NCBI GenBank assembly: GCA_023014485.1 | Contig: JAJOZX010000482.1 | Location: 186,001-250,000, forward strand | From: Bathynomus jamesi | Lineage: Eukaryota; Arthropoda; Malacostraca; Isopoda; Cirolanidae | Length of the DNA: 64,000 nucleotides | Direction of reading: 5' to 3' | Part shown: positions 32,612 to 42,415 of the stretch, one piece after another | How positions within the stretch are numbered: position 1 is the stretch's first letter | How the letters are laid out: each line of letters begins with the position of its first letter | The notes under the pieces: generated by a model | Told to the model about the DNA's origin: nothing | The model's database searches: none | The model's input: only the letters and a program-made list of their open reading frames with translations | Translations under genes and position numbers: made by a program

Positions 32612-35383
32612 CACTGGTATGCATATGAAATTTTTTTGTCTGCTGTGAGGGTTTTTTCAACTCATATTATATAATTCGACCATGCTGAATTCGAAAATGA
32701 CATTGGTTTTCCTCAATCAGGTCAGGTTTTTTCTCTATTGGCCATTTATTATAAGTCCAATTATATCCCCAAATTTATTGATTTTTTTAGCTTAAACACT
32801 GTAGATACGAGTAATATTATAAGAACACTCGTGAAAAATGAAAACATTGTGTGAATAAATACTTTTATTCATACAATGAATATGGAAAAAAGTTTATTGA
32901 GGAAGGAATGAAGTTTTTTTGGCTTTCCGTCTGTGTTTTTCTTCGGGCACGTCTCGCTTCAGACACCAGCAATAGTCCCTGGTACCTCTCTTCCATTATT
33001 TTGATATCTTGGTGAAATCGTTCACCCTGTTCCTCACTATAATCCCCGCAATTTTCAGGAAAATAGTCCAAGTGGGACCACAAAAAGTGCATTTTTATGT
33101 ACATGCGCGACCCATGAGCTTTGAAAGCTTCCATCAAGTTTTCGACAACGGACTCGTATTCTGGACTTCTACGCTTGCCAAGAAAATCAGTGACAACTGA
33201 TTTGAATGCCTGCCAGGCATTCTTCTCAGTTGGAGTCATTGCGTTTTCGAACTGAGTATCCTTGATCAAAGTTCGAATTTGAGGACCATCAAAAACCCCA
33301 GCATTTAGTTTAGCATCAGATATATGAGGAAATTTACTCTCGAGATATCGGAATGCTGAACCCTCCTTATTCATTGATTTGATGAAATTTTTCATCAAGC
33401 CCAGCTTAATATGAAGTGGTGGGAGCAAAATTTTTGTTGGTGGTACAAGGGGCACTGAAACGACATTATGCGACCCAGGTTCAAAATTCTCTCTGGATGC
33501 CCATTCACGCTGTGCATAGTGCTTCTCATCCGCTCGGCTATCCCATTTGCAGAGGAAACATGGGTATTTCGTGTATCCCCCTTGCATTCCCAATACAAAT
33601 GCCACAATCTGAAAAAAAAATGAAAATATTTAAAGAATTTAGAGAATTTGTTCTATCAGATAAAAAATATCTATGCATTGGACTGTATCACTTCTGTGGG
33701 GAAGTTAAGTGTTCTTATACGCTCTCAAATAACCTTTGGAAAAACAACATAGTCAATAGCAATAGTTTACTTATGATATTAGTATTACCTTCAAATCTCC
33801 ACAGATCCTCCAGTTATGCTGGTCGTATACGAGAGCATCCAGTAAAATTTTCATGTTATCGTAGCTCTCAGTAAGTTGTACGGAATGTGCTACAGGGACT
33901 GATGCAACCCTATTCCCAATGTTGAGAAGTACTGCTTTCAAACTTCGTTTAGACGAGTCTATAAATAGCCTCCATTCTGATGCGTTATATGGCAGGCCCA
34001 AGGATTCGATTAGCCCCTCAACATTGCAGCAGTACACTAAGGAAGAGGTATTTTCGTGCACTGCAAAAAACTTGCGGAATTCTTCCTCTCGTTTCCTGTA
34101 CCAGGAGAATGTTGTTCCCGGAGCCAGCAAGTTGTCCTCTCGAAGTCGTGAGCCCAAGATCTCGGCAGCTAATTTGGAAAGTCCTAAATCCCTGGTAAGA
34201 TCTTTAAGTTTGGCCTGGTTGAGAGGCCTCGGCTCATTTGAAGCGGTATTTTGAGGTATATACGACTGGGACTGGTCATTGGCATTGGTCATTGATTCAT
34301 CATCAGAATCATCGAAGTCCAGGGCTTGAGGTGGGTCGGGTATTGGAATTCCAGGACCATGGGGTACAGGTCTCATAGCAGAAGGAATGTCAGGGTACAC
34401 AACAATGTGTTTATTCTTCTTGTTAACTCCTGAAAATAGAAACACAGAAACATGGATATAAAACTTGCATATGAAATAGAAGAAGCATTCAGACAGTGGC
34501 GGCTCGTGAGGGAAGGCTGCGGTCTGTAAGATATGAAATAGGTCGATGGAGTCTGTATATTTTCTTTCTTTTTCATTCATATTGTCCCTTCTGGGACAAT
34601 ATGAATGAAAAAGAAAGAAAATATACAATCATTGTATATGTAAATGTAACTTGTATAACAATATGTATGTGTAAATGTATTTTCTATAACAATATGTATA
34701 TGTAAATGTATGATTACCATTATGGTGAATATTATGCTATATATGGTGAATATTACATTATGGTGAATATTATGTCAAGTTTCATACGGGGATTTCAAAA
34801 TATTTAAGAAAAATAAATTTATAAGCCCACCTTGGAGGTTTGTCATGCAGAAATAGCAATCTGTCACCTGATCCTTTCCTTCTCTCCAAATCATGGGAAT
34901 TCCAAAAGGCAAAGATTTCGCTCTGCCTTTGCTCCATCTTCTCAAATTTTCAATGCACGTCTTGCAGCACATATGAGGGGCGAAATTTTTGTCCTGGTCC
35001 CCTAGCTTAATTCCAAAGTATGCTCTATACATTGTCTTCACAAATTTAGTGATTTGGGACTGGTTATTTGGCATGGTAACCGTCCCACATATGTAGCAGA
35101 ATCTATTGGGATCATTTTTACACGCTCTATTCATTATGAAATATTTTATCTATATGCCTGAAAAGTAAAAAAAGATATTATACAAGTGAAACAAGTGATG
35201 ATAGATGTTATTGTTCCAATTCCGCTTTGACAAAATCACGAAAAATTCTATTTTACTTATGAGGCCATAGCCGGATAACCTGAGCTGATTGAGAAAAACG
35301 GATTGCAGATTCGAAATCAGCAGGAAAAACTCTATAAGAATCACTTACAAAACCCTTGACAGCCAAATTGATGCATACCAGTG
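32612..35383 (-). mobile_element. CACTG-family transposon, copy A (three-exon gene)
   Basis: The left end CACTGGTATGCATATG and right end (complement CACTGGTATGCATCAA) are inverted, with similarity inward over about 110 bp (AACCCT-ACAGC, GCTGAATTCGAAAATG, CCTGA-CTGATTGAG). It spans 2772 bp. A clean duplication is not visible here: TTA lies left, AAT then TTA right. It shares terminus and gene with copies B and C. The single gene reads on the minus strand and has two clear introns plus a probable 5' UTR intron. Confidence 0.85.
32865..35134 (-). CDS. CACTG-family putative transposase, three exons, ~562 aa (copy A)
   Basis: Exons 35134-34831, 34429-33789 and 33608-32865, with canonical GT/AG borders (donors GTGGGC and GTAATA; acceptors TTTTCAG and TTTTTTCAG). 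Phases agree and the joined frame has no stop. The N-terminus is Cys-rich (FCYICG, APHMCCKTC, LRRWSKGRAK, DCYFC), probably zinc-binding. Next is a Pro/Asp linker (VPHGPGIPIPDPP), then WRLFIDSSKRSLKAVLLN, ICGDLK-IVAFVLGMQGGYTK, PCFLCKWDSRA, LPPLHIKLGLMKNF, GPQIRTLIKD, and MHFLWSHLDYFPENCGDYSEEQGERFHQDI. The GDLK Asp, CxxC-W and GERFHQD Glu could form a DDE-type active site with a zinc-binding insert, as in CMC/EnSpm transposases. That is inference from motifs and termini, and the family is widespread but poorly named. Confidence 0.75.
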
Positions 35384-35416
35384 AATTATTAATATTAATT
35401 TAAGATTGTTGCTACA

Positions 35417-35768
35417 ATATACGATATATATCGATGGGTTGGATACGATTCGATGTTGCCGACTCGATGCGACCCAACTCGATGTGGCCGACTCGATGTC
35501 AGGACAACTCGATGTGATATCCCTAAGGGATATTTTCGTTAGTTTTAACGAAACTATCACAACTTAACCTAACCAATCGTCAAGGGCGTACAGTTGACCT
35601 AACCGGGCATTCAGTTAACCCACATTAAATATATAAAGAAAATGAAATCGACTTGGCCTGGCATCGACTTGGCTTGACATCGAGTTGTCCTGACATCGAG
35701 TCGGCCACATCGAGTTGGGTCGCATCGAGTCGGCCACGTCGAATTGTCCCTGCCCCATATCGATATAC
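35417..35768. repeat. Fold-back element with sub-repeated inverted arms
   Basis: The arms of about 95 bp (35420-35516 and 35662-35765) are inverted copies, starting ATATCGATGGGTTGG against ATATCGATATGGGG. Inside each arm an ACTCGATGTNGCCG/ACTCGATGTCAGGA unit of 13-14 bp is repeated three to five times. The 145-bp centre is non-coding. No transposase remnant is visible, and a target duplication could not be settled. From 35769 to about 36000 I see nothing recognisable. Confidence 0.8.
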
Positions 35769-36052
35769 TGTATATCAGATATATCTTATATCTGGCTGAA
35801 TTATCTTGCAAATATTTCTGAATAAGAACATTATAAAAATTTCAACTACTTATATGGTTGTATGTTAATTAACTGAATTGAGAATGACGTTTTGCAAGAT
35901 TTTATGATAAGATATAGCTGAATTATATTGGGGTTTGTTGTTTAAATAAAAGCCCAATCAACGACGTTCGTCGACCGGAATCGGAAACCACCGCTGATAA
36001 GAATTACAACCAAAACAGAAACCCTAATATATATATATACACACACACACAT

Positions 36053-36345
36053 CTCGGTGGTGTAGTGGTTAGCGTCGCTGACTACGAATCCATCAGCCCC
36101 GAGATCGAGACCTGGTGACGGCAGGCGGCACGCAGCAAAACCCAGCTGTTCATCCTTCCACACAAAGAAATTGGTTGGTAGACAAATGGGTACCCTGGGT
36201 AGCCTAGTGGTTAAGACGCTGGGCTGGTGGTGGGACGTGGTTCGGATTCCACGTTAAACTGTAGGTCTAAGGTGGAGTAGCAAGCTTGACCTGAGTCAGA
36301 ATGAACAATTCGGGTGGAAGCAAAACCAAGGTCAACCAAGGTTAT
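36053..36345 (+). mobile_element. Dimeric tRNA-derived SINE, copy 2
   Basis: Full-length match (inverted orientation) to 11054-11352. Unit 1 (about 36053-36120) has CTCGGTGGTGTAGTGGTTAG and GATCGAGACC. Unit 2 (about 36188-36252) has GGGTAGCCTAGTGGTTAAG and GGTTCGGATTCC, the A and B boxes of a tRNA-type promoter. A linker CAGCTGTTCATCCTTCCA joins them. A TA/AC microsatellite borders the 5' side (36030-36050). Confidence 0.82.
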
Positions 36346-36479
36346 ATTGTTTTTATATTTTGTTTTTACTTTTTACTGTTTTTAGCCACTGATGGTGCAT
36401 GTCTGACTTCCGAAATGCCTCATTAAATTTTGATAATGTTGAATGGGCGTTATTCATTCTTTATATATATAATAATAAT

Positions 36480-36579
<100 letters not shown>

Positions 36580-36689
36580 AGTTATGAAATTGTAAAACAA
36601 ATCTCACGAACCTATTTAAATAATTTCAATCGAACGACCGAGAAAAACATGAAACATGTTTTACTGAATATAATCTAGTCAACTTACGG

Positions 36690-36850
36690 ACCCCCTGTTG
36701 AGAACCGCTGGGCCCTAACTGACTTTAAATGATTATTTTGGGATATATAAAAGTGATTTTAAGAAGTACAAACAAGTACAAACACAATTACAAACACGGT
36801 TAGGTAGACCAGCCATGAGTGGATCCTAGGGTCTTTGTTGATCTGAAACA
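36690..36850. other. hAT terminus relic and LINE 3' UTR fragment
   Basis: ACGGACCCCCTGTTGAGAACCGCTG at 36689-36711 reads outward as a typical hAT right terminus (complement CAGCGGTTCTCAACAGGGGG), but no left end was found. Immediately after, GTGGATCCTAGGGTCTTTGTT at 36819-36840 matches the 3' UTR of the LINE at 6645-8296. Both are short relics. Confidence 0.55.
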
Positions 36851-36981
36851 TTATAACATTATAACATAACAAGTACACAGACACCCTCCTAGTATTATAA
36901 CAGGTCTTATGGTTGTACAAATAATATTTAGTTTCAGTATTATTAGTTATGAATTTGAAGTGTCAAGGAATTTCTGGGACT

Positions 36982-37260
36982 TCATTTAAACATCTGTGAA
37001 TAGGCATTGACCTTTGATTCATCCGTTTCACCTCCGAGGTTTAGAAGGAAGGATTTGTTGAAGGTGCTCAAGGTAGACACATTACGTACCTGGTAAAAGG
37101 GGAGGTGACTGAATGTGTTAACTTGGCATAGAAGGAGTGAAAGAACGAGAGCACAACCCGTCACCCATACGTGAAATCTGAGAGCCATCTTTTAGAAGAT
37201 GATTTCACAGTGTAGTCTACAAGGCTTACTTTAGATCACCAACTTCACTTTCGGCATTTA
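36982..37260 (-). CDS. Possible secreted protein, signal-peptide exon (unknown gene)
   Basis: On the minus strand an acceptor (TTTTATTTCAG, AG at 37262-37261) opens an exon with an ATG at 37188 in good context (AAAGATGG). The first residues, MALRFHVWVTGCALVLSLLL, look like a signal peptide: basic start, hydrophobic core, then small residues and CQVNTFS. The frame stops at 36982 after 68 codons. A donor-like AAAG|GTCAAT at 37012-37010 could instead splice it out of the visible frame. I do not recognise the protein, and no transposon motif is present. A host gene is possible, but codon evidence is thin. Confidence 0.35.
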
Positions 37261-37324
37261 CTGAAATAAAATAAACTATCTTAGCTTAATTCAAATCTCA
37301 CTGTCCAACTAAAGAAAAACTACA

Positions 37325-37363
37325 ATGACAACTGATTGGGCGAAGAACAGATTAAAATCCAAG
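37325..37363 (+). CDS. Possible first coding exon (13 codons), divergent to the signal-peptide exon
   Basis: The ATG at 37325 opens MTTDWAKNRLKSK and runs exactly into a consensus donor, AAG|GTAAGC, at 37364. It lies head-to-head with the minus-strand exon at 36982-37260, leaving about 65 bp between them. A further short candidate (ATG at 37688, MESFSDEHHHHHSF, donor GTAG|GTTAGT at 37761) follows. All are short and could be chance. No downstream exon was recognised before the LTR at 37957. Confidence 0.3.
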
Positions 37364-37921
37364 GTAAGCTCGCTGCTTGACGTCAGAGTGCCGACAATTA
37401 CTGCCAAATACCGAGAGACAACTCATTCTTCCACTCTTTTCGCATATCCTCGACCACTTAAAATGTGCATAATAATTCTTGTATCCGTAAACCGTAACTT
37501 CTTACAGTTGTTATAGTAAAATGTTAGCAACATTTTCATTCTATTTTAGGAGATTATATAAACTCATTGTATAGGATTAATTCTGATTTTGGATATTGTA
37601 TATTTAACACATTAAAGTTTGTTAGTCGAAAGGTTTTCCACAATATCTTGTATAGCTGACGACTTGACGTTCGTTTTTCCAAACAAAATGGAATCTTTTT
37701 CGGACGAACATCATCATCACCATTCTTTCAACGTAATATTTAATCGGCAATTTATCGTAGGTTAGTTATTTTTAGGTTAAGTTAGTCTAGCTTTTCATGA
37801 CATATTACGTTTGAAGAAATTTAGGAAAATAAAACCGTTGTATATAGATTTATTTTTTATTTTATCCGGAGAAAAAGCTGAATACTACACAAACATTACT
37901 TCAAGTTTTCTTGGTAAAGAA

Positions 37922-37923
<2 letters not shown>

Positions 37924-37960
<37 letters not shown>
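37924..37960. repeat. (GT)n microsatellite
   Basis: Uninterrupted GT repeat of about 36 bp directly abutting the LTR that begins TGTAGCGG. Confidence 0.95.
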
Positions 37961-37961
<1 letters not shown>

Positions 37962-38461
37962 CGGCCAACAGAAGTTGACGGAGTCGCGGATGCAAGCAAC
38001 CTGTGCAATGTTGCAGTGTACCGTCAACATTTGCAAGCTCATCAGGCCAAGCTCGACGAAGATGACGTCATGCCGGGCGAGCAAAAGATGACGTCACAGC
38101 GCGGGAACCTCAGACCAGGACGCCTCCACCTTCAGCTCCCTCCGAAAACCATTCCGTGATCCACGCGTTACCATCATGTAAACATCACCGTGCAAGGCCC
38201 CATTGGCCTTTTAATATCACTCAATTAACTTTATATAAAGAATCTATCAATCTGCCGCGCGTAACGGCGCGTTATTAATTGTCATATCGTAAGCATTAAT
38301 TCAAGTGTGCACGTTTATATCCAATGTAAACAATCAACAATTCTGTCGCATGCATAAATCATTCGAATCAATTTATTTTGTATTAAATAAAAGAAGAAAA
38401 CTCATTCAATCAATCAACCTAATTAATAACTTAATTAATAACATTACTTTGATCTGAAAGA
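37957..38461 (+). mobile_element. Solo-like LTR with two CRE palindromes
   Basis: Starts TGTAGCGGCC, like the LTR at 11362, and is followed at 38464 by TGGTGAC, a primer-binding-site-like start. TATATAAAG lies near 38232 and AATAAAAG near 38387. Two TGACGTCA palindromes lie at 38063-38070 and 38089-38096. No internal genes follow. 38470-39150 has no recognisable feature. The LTR assignment is by structure only. Confidence 0.55.
38063..38096. promoter_or_regulatory. Paired TGACGTCA (CRE-type) sites in an LTR
   Basis: Two perfect 8-bp CREB/ATF palindromes spaced 26 bp start-to-start, both preceded by AGA (AGATGACGTCA). They lie upstream of the TATA-like box of the presumed LTR promoter. Function is inferred from the known binding consensus only. 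Confidence 0.5.
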
Positions 38462-39154
38462 TCTGGTGACTTCGGCCAAAGCATTCATTAATAACATTTA
38501 CTTAATACTGTAATCATTATCAAAATAACGGTAATTACATTATTCCTTGTAGTACCGATTTACCCATCTAAACTATGGTTACAAACCGGCCAGTCCACGG
38601 TAGACTGTTTTTAAGAAGCATGTCAGAGATATTTTTCAGGGTCATCATTAATTCTCTCTTTTAATTTCAATAAGTTTCACTTCATTTGCAGAATAAGATC
38701 TCACCATATGCCTATATGTCTTGTCTCTGAAACTTTATACTTGTACCAGCTTGCAACTTTTCCCAGTAACCATAAGGAATTCCTACTGTCTGGTTATTTC
38801 TCACATATGTGCGGTGGATCACTGGATCCTCATGTCCTCTACAGTCTACACCCATCCAAGCTGAAGTTACTGGCAGACCATTAAACATTGTTTAAACATT
38901 AAACAAAGAATTGTTGCTAATTTTGCCAAAATATTTATTTTCTTAATCATTCAACAAGTCTTCTATTTTTTGTATTAAAATGGTAAGAAACATGTGGTAG
39001 AATGCTGTAAAGAATGTTCACATATTTATTTTGAGAAGAGGTATGATATATAACCTCATAAACTCAACAGGAATATAATTATGAGGAAGAGCGTAATTTT
39101 AAATAGTCCTAAGTCTGCACTCTGCAGCCTCAACACATCGTAGTCATATGTTGG

Positions 39155-39344
<190 letters not shown>

Positions 39345-39361
39345 CAAAGGACAAAGTTTAA

Positions 39362-40062
39362 ATGACAATAGATAGGAATAACAATAACGATAGGAACACA
39401 ATTAGCGAACAAAAAAAAATTTTCAACATCGCAGACACGATACGGCTGCTAAATGACACAGCTGGAAACCCCCGAGCCAAACAACTTCCGGGCAAGAAGC
39501 TACCAGAAAAGGTAGGCGGAAACGGATCTCTCGCGGAGGGTCAGAGAGCAACGAAACAAGCGATACCGAAGGAAAACGAACTTAAAATGCACAAGGAGCA
39601 ACGAAAACCAAAGAACATAAATATTGTCCTCGCTAATATTCAAAGAATAAGACCAAACCAATCACTCAACAAAGTCTCGTACCTGAAAGGATTTATGGAC
39701 GAAACTCATCTTAAGGATTGCCAAGGAAATTGTGAAAAATGCGAACATTGTATTGATAAGAAAGAGAAAAATATAGAGGGCTTCAACTTACGAAGAGCGG
39801 ATAGAACAACGAGACGTAGAGGTGGCTGTGCTATATATGTACATGAAGTGCATATGACAGACGATAATAACTAATAAGTAAATCAAACAGGTTTATGGAA
39901 CTCCTAGCAGTGAAAATAGAAAAACTAAATGTGATACTAATAGTCATCTATAGACCTCCAAACACCCAATCGAAAAATTCTAGGAGGGTACTGATGACAT
40001 CAGTGTTAGAAAATCTAGAAGAGGAAGAGCCATTGTTGTCCCAAGGCGATATGATGACTAAG
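39362..40062 (+). pseudogene. LINE endonuclease fragment
   Basis: Frames 39362-39874 and 39895-40062 encode INIVLANIQRIRPNQSL, YLKGFMDETHLKD, FNLRRADRTTRRRGGCAIYV and, after a break, LLAVKIEKLNVILIVIYRPPN, the first half of an APE-type endonuclease of a Jockey/CR1-like LINE. The ADRTTRRRGGCAIY and YRPPN blocks are conserved family motifs. No RT follows; the sequence passes into the BEL/Pao leader region near 40100. Confidence 0.78.
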
Positions 40063-41029
40063 CTGATTGATGCAGCATTGCTTGTATATATTAAGTTAAG
40101 GTGTATATATATCCATCTCATAATTGTAAGGTTAGTGAAAAATTCACTAAATTTAGAGCTAGCATTTTTGGGCTCTTGTGGCATCAATTTTTGGCCACTC
40201 TTGTGGCATCATTTTTTTGGGGCACTGCGCGTCCTTCCTACTCGTTTGTTCAATGCGACACTTACAGGGCGTGGTCTTATAGAGAGCGCTCTTGCAATTC
40301 AGTTTGGTTGTTTAGATACAAGATTGTTGCATCGTGCAATGGTGCAGGTTGTGTTGTTGTTGCAAGGTTTAGAAAGAAGACCATAAATAGTGCCCCTTTT
40401 GTTTTTTATCTAATTTTATGCAACTGAGGCCTAAGGTAGGCCCACATCGAGTCAGCAACCCTGAGGTAGGACCTAATAGGACCTCCAAGTCCGTAAGTTT
40501 TTAGTCTAGCTTAACTTGGGTTGTAGGTTAAACTGGCCCTTCAGAGCTTGGCCGTTCACGGCTCAGCTGGGATTCTGAACCCAATAAAATAAAAAATAAC
40601 ATGGTCCTTCGAAACCGGATTCTAGCCCAAGACTGAATCAGTGACTATTTTCCAGCAAAGTTCTGATTGTGCAAATTGTAGCCCAAGTTAGGCCTGGACG
40701 GGTTTAGCATAATTGAGTTAAGGTCCCAGGGTAGAAAGTTTGGTCGCACAATTGCGAAACTTGGCCGTTAGTCTGTCGTTGTTTTGGGCCTACATTTTTA
40801 CCGGTTTCGTTAATTTTGATTTATTATTCGTAGGCGAAGGTTGCAGACTTCAGTGCGGCAGTTACTTGGGTGGAAAATTTGGTATTCCATACTGGTGGTT
40901 GGTCAGTACCCCAACCAAGCAATTCAGTTTATTTGAAAAAAGCAAAATTTGAGTTTGATCAGTTTGGTTAAGTGTTTTTGCCAATTCAGCTTATGTGACA
41001 TTGAGCCCAATTGTTGTTTGCATTGAAGA

Positions 41030-41928
41030 TGAGTGCAGCTGAATTGAACAAGTTAAAAAAGGAGAAGCACCTACAAAGGTCTAATTGCAAAGGTCATTGC
41101 CACTATAGATTCTGCCACAGAGCAAGAAGATTTAAGCTTAGTGACTGCGCAGCTTTCCATATTAGAAACTAAAAAGGTTGCTCTAAGCGAAGTAAGTGTT
41201 AAAATTGAGGCTCTTATAGAAGAGGATAAAGTAGAAAATAACATAATTTACTTTGAAGAGATTATTGATGACATAATTAAAGTATGCCACAGAGCAAAAG
41301 AGTTTAGCAGCTCAGTACAGTTAAAGATCAGGTCTAATAATGAAACACAACCCTCAACAAATGGTGTTTGTGAAGTTAAGGTTAATAGATCTGCAATTCA
41401 ATTACCGAGGCTTGTACTCAAAACATTTTCTGAGAGTATTCAGGAATGGCAAGGACGGGCAGACAGTTTTCAATAGTGTCAAGGAGTTACGGCAGTTATA
41501 TGATGAATTTGAAGTTAGAACTACGTCCCTGGACAACTTGGGTGTAGGAATGGAAAGGTATGGTATAATGTTGGTCACTATACTGGAGTCTAAATTGCCT
41601 AGCTCAATTTTGCTTGAATTAAGTAGGGGACACTCTACAGAACATGTGTACATCACCCTTCAGCAGATGTTAAATCTTTTAAGCACAGAATTAGCAAGAC
41701 GAGAGGAAATTGAGTTTGCACAGTGGGATGTTAAACGAGGGGACAAAGGCAGGCACAACACCAAAGTTTCTGGAAAAAGGAATAGCCCAGGTACAGTGTC
41801 AGCTCTACATGCATCCTCTGAGAATAAATTAAAGGGAATCAAGGAATGCATATTTTGCGAAGGCAACCACAAGTCATATAAATGTGAGGTGGCTGAGGCT
41901 TTACCTGTTGAGGAGAGAAAGAACAGGG
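41030..41928 (+). pseudogene. BEL/Pao #1 gag
   Basis: Starts near the ATG at 41030 (MSAAELNKLKKEK). It has a coiled-coil-like N-terminus (SLVTAQLSILETKKVALSEV), then IQLPRLVLKTF, KELRQLYDEFEVRTTSLDNLG, ESKLPSSILLELSRG and a first Cys motif (CIFCEGNHKSYKCE). These are typical of BEL/Pao Gag. At least two frameshifts occur (near 41090 and 41440), so it is inactive. The frame is cut by the Gypsy LTR at 41929. Confidence 0.8.
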
Positions 41929-42392
41929 TGTTGGTTTACGTCGTCGTCGTCGGCCTAGGCAAGCTACGGCTTGGGACCGTAGCGCATCTATCCGGTATAG
42001 GTTAACCTGGATGATGTAGCCATAAGCACTGCCGCTAGTTAAGTGCCAACCAGTGATTATCTCACTAGCCGTATTGAGTCCGTTAGGCGAAACTGCGACA
42101 GTACCAAAGGTGGAAAATATAACCATTGGTTTTCTATTATTTATTTGTAAAATGGACATGGTATTAGATTAAAATAAATATTTGAATATAAATAATTAAC
42201 TGACAATTGTGATATATAATTAATTATGTTTACATACAATAAAATAATATAGTATACATAAAATTAGTATTAATGTGGTTCACAATTGAATTATAATGGG
42301 GTAACTAATTTAAAATGAATTTATACTATTCCGAAATTCAAGACGGTAAAATTAACATTTAACTTGAAACTAAAATAAGAGTATTCACTACA
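41929..42392 (-). repeat. Gypsy 3' LTR
   Basis: 464 bp, begins TGTTGG and ends CTACA on the plus strand. It matches the copy at 46439-46902 with no difference that I can see. Confidence 0.95.
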
Positions 42393-42415
42393 CACTCCCC
42401 CACCAGAGAGGAAGT

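Noticed and set aside
35430..35750. CRISPR-like array from repeated ACTCGATGT units
   Set aside because: Eukaryotic context, irregular unit spacing, and the two halves are inverted rather than all direct.
36012..36030. CCCTA at about 36021 as the right end of the hAT-like element starting at 29074
   Set aside because: Only five bases match, the inward sequence does not resemble the left end, and the flank is microsatellite.
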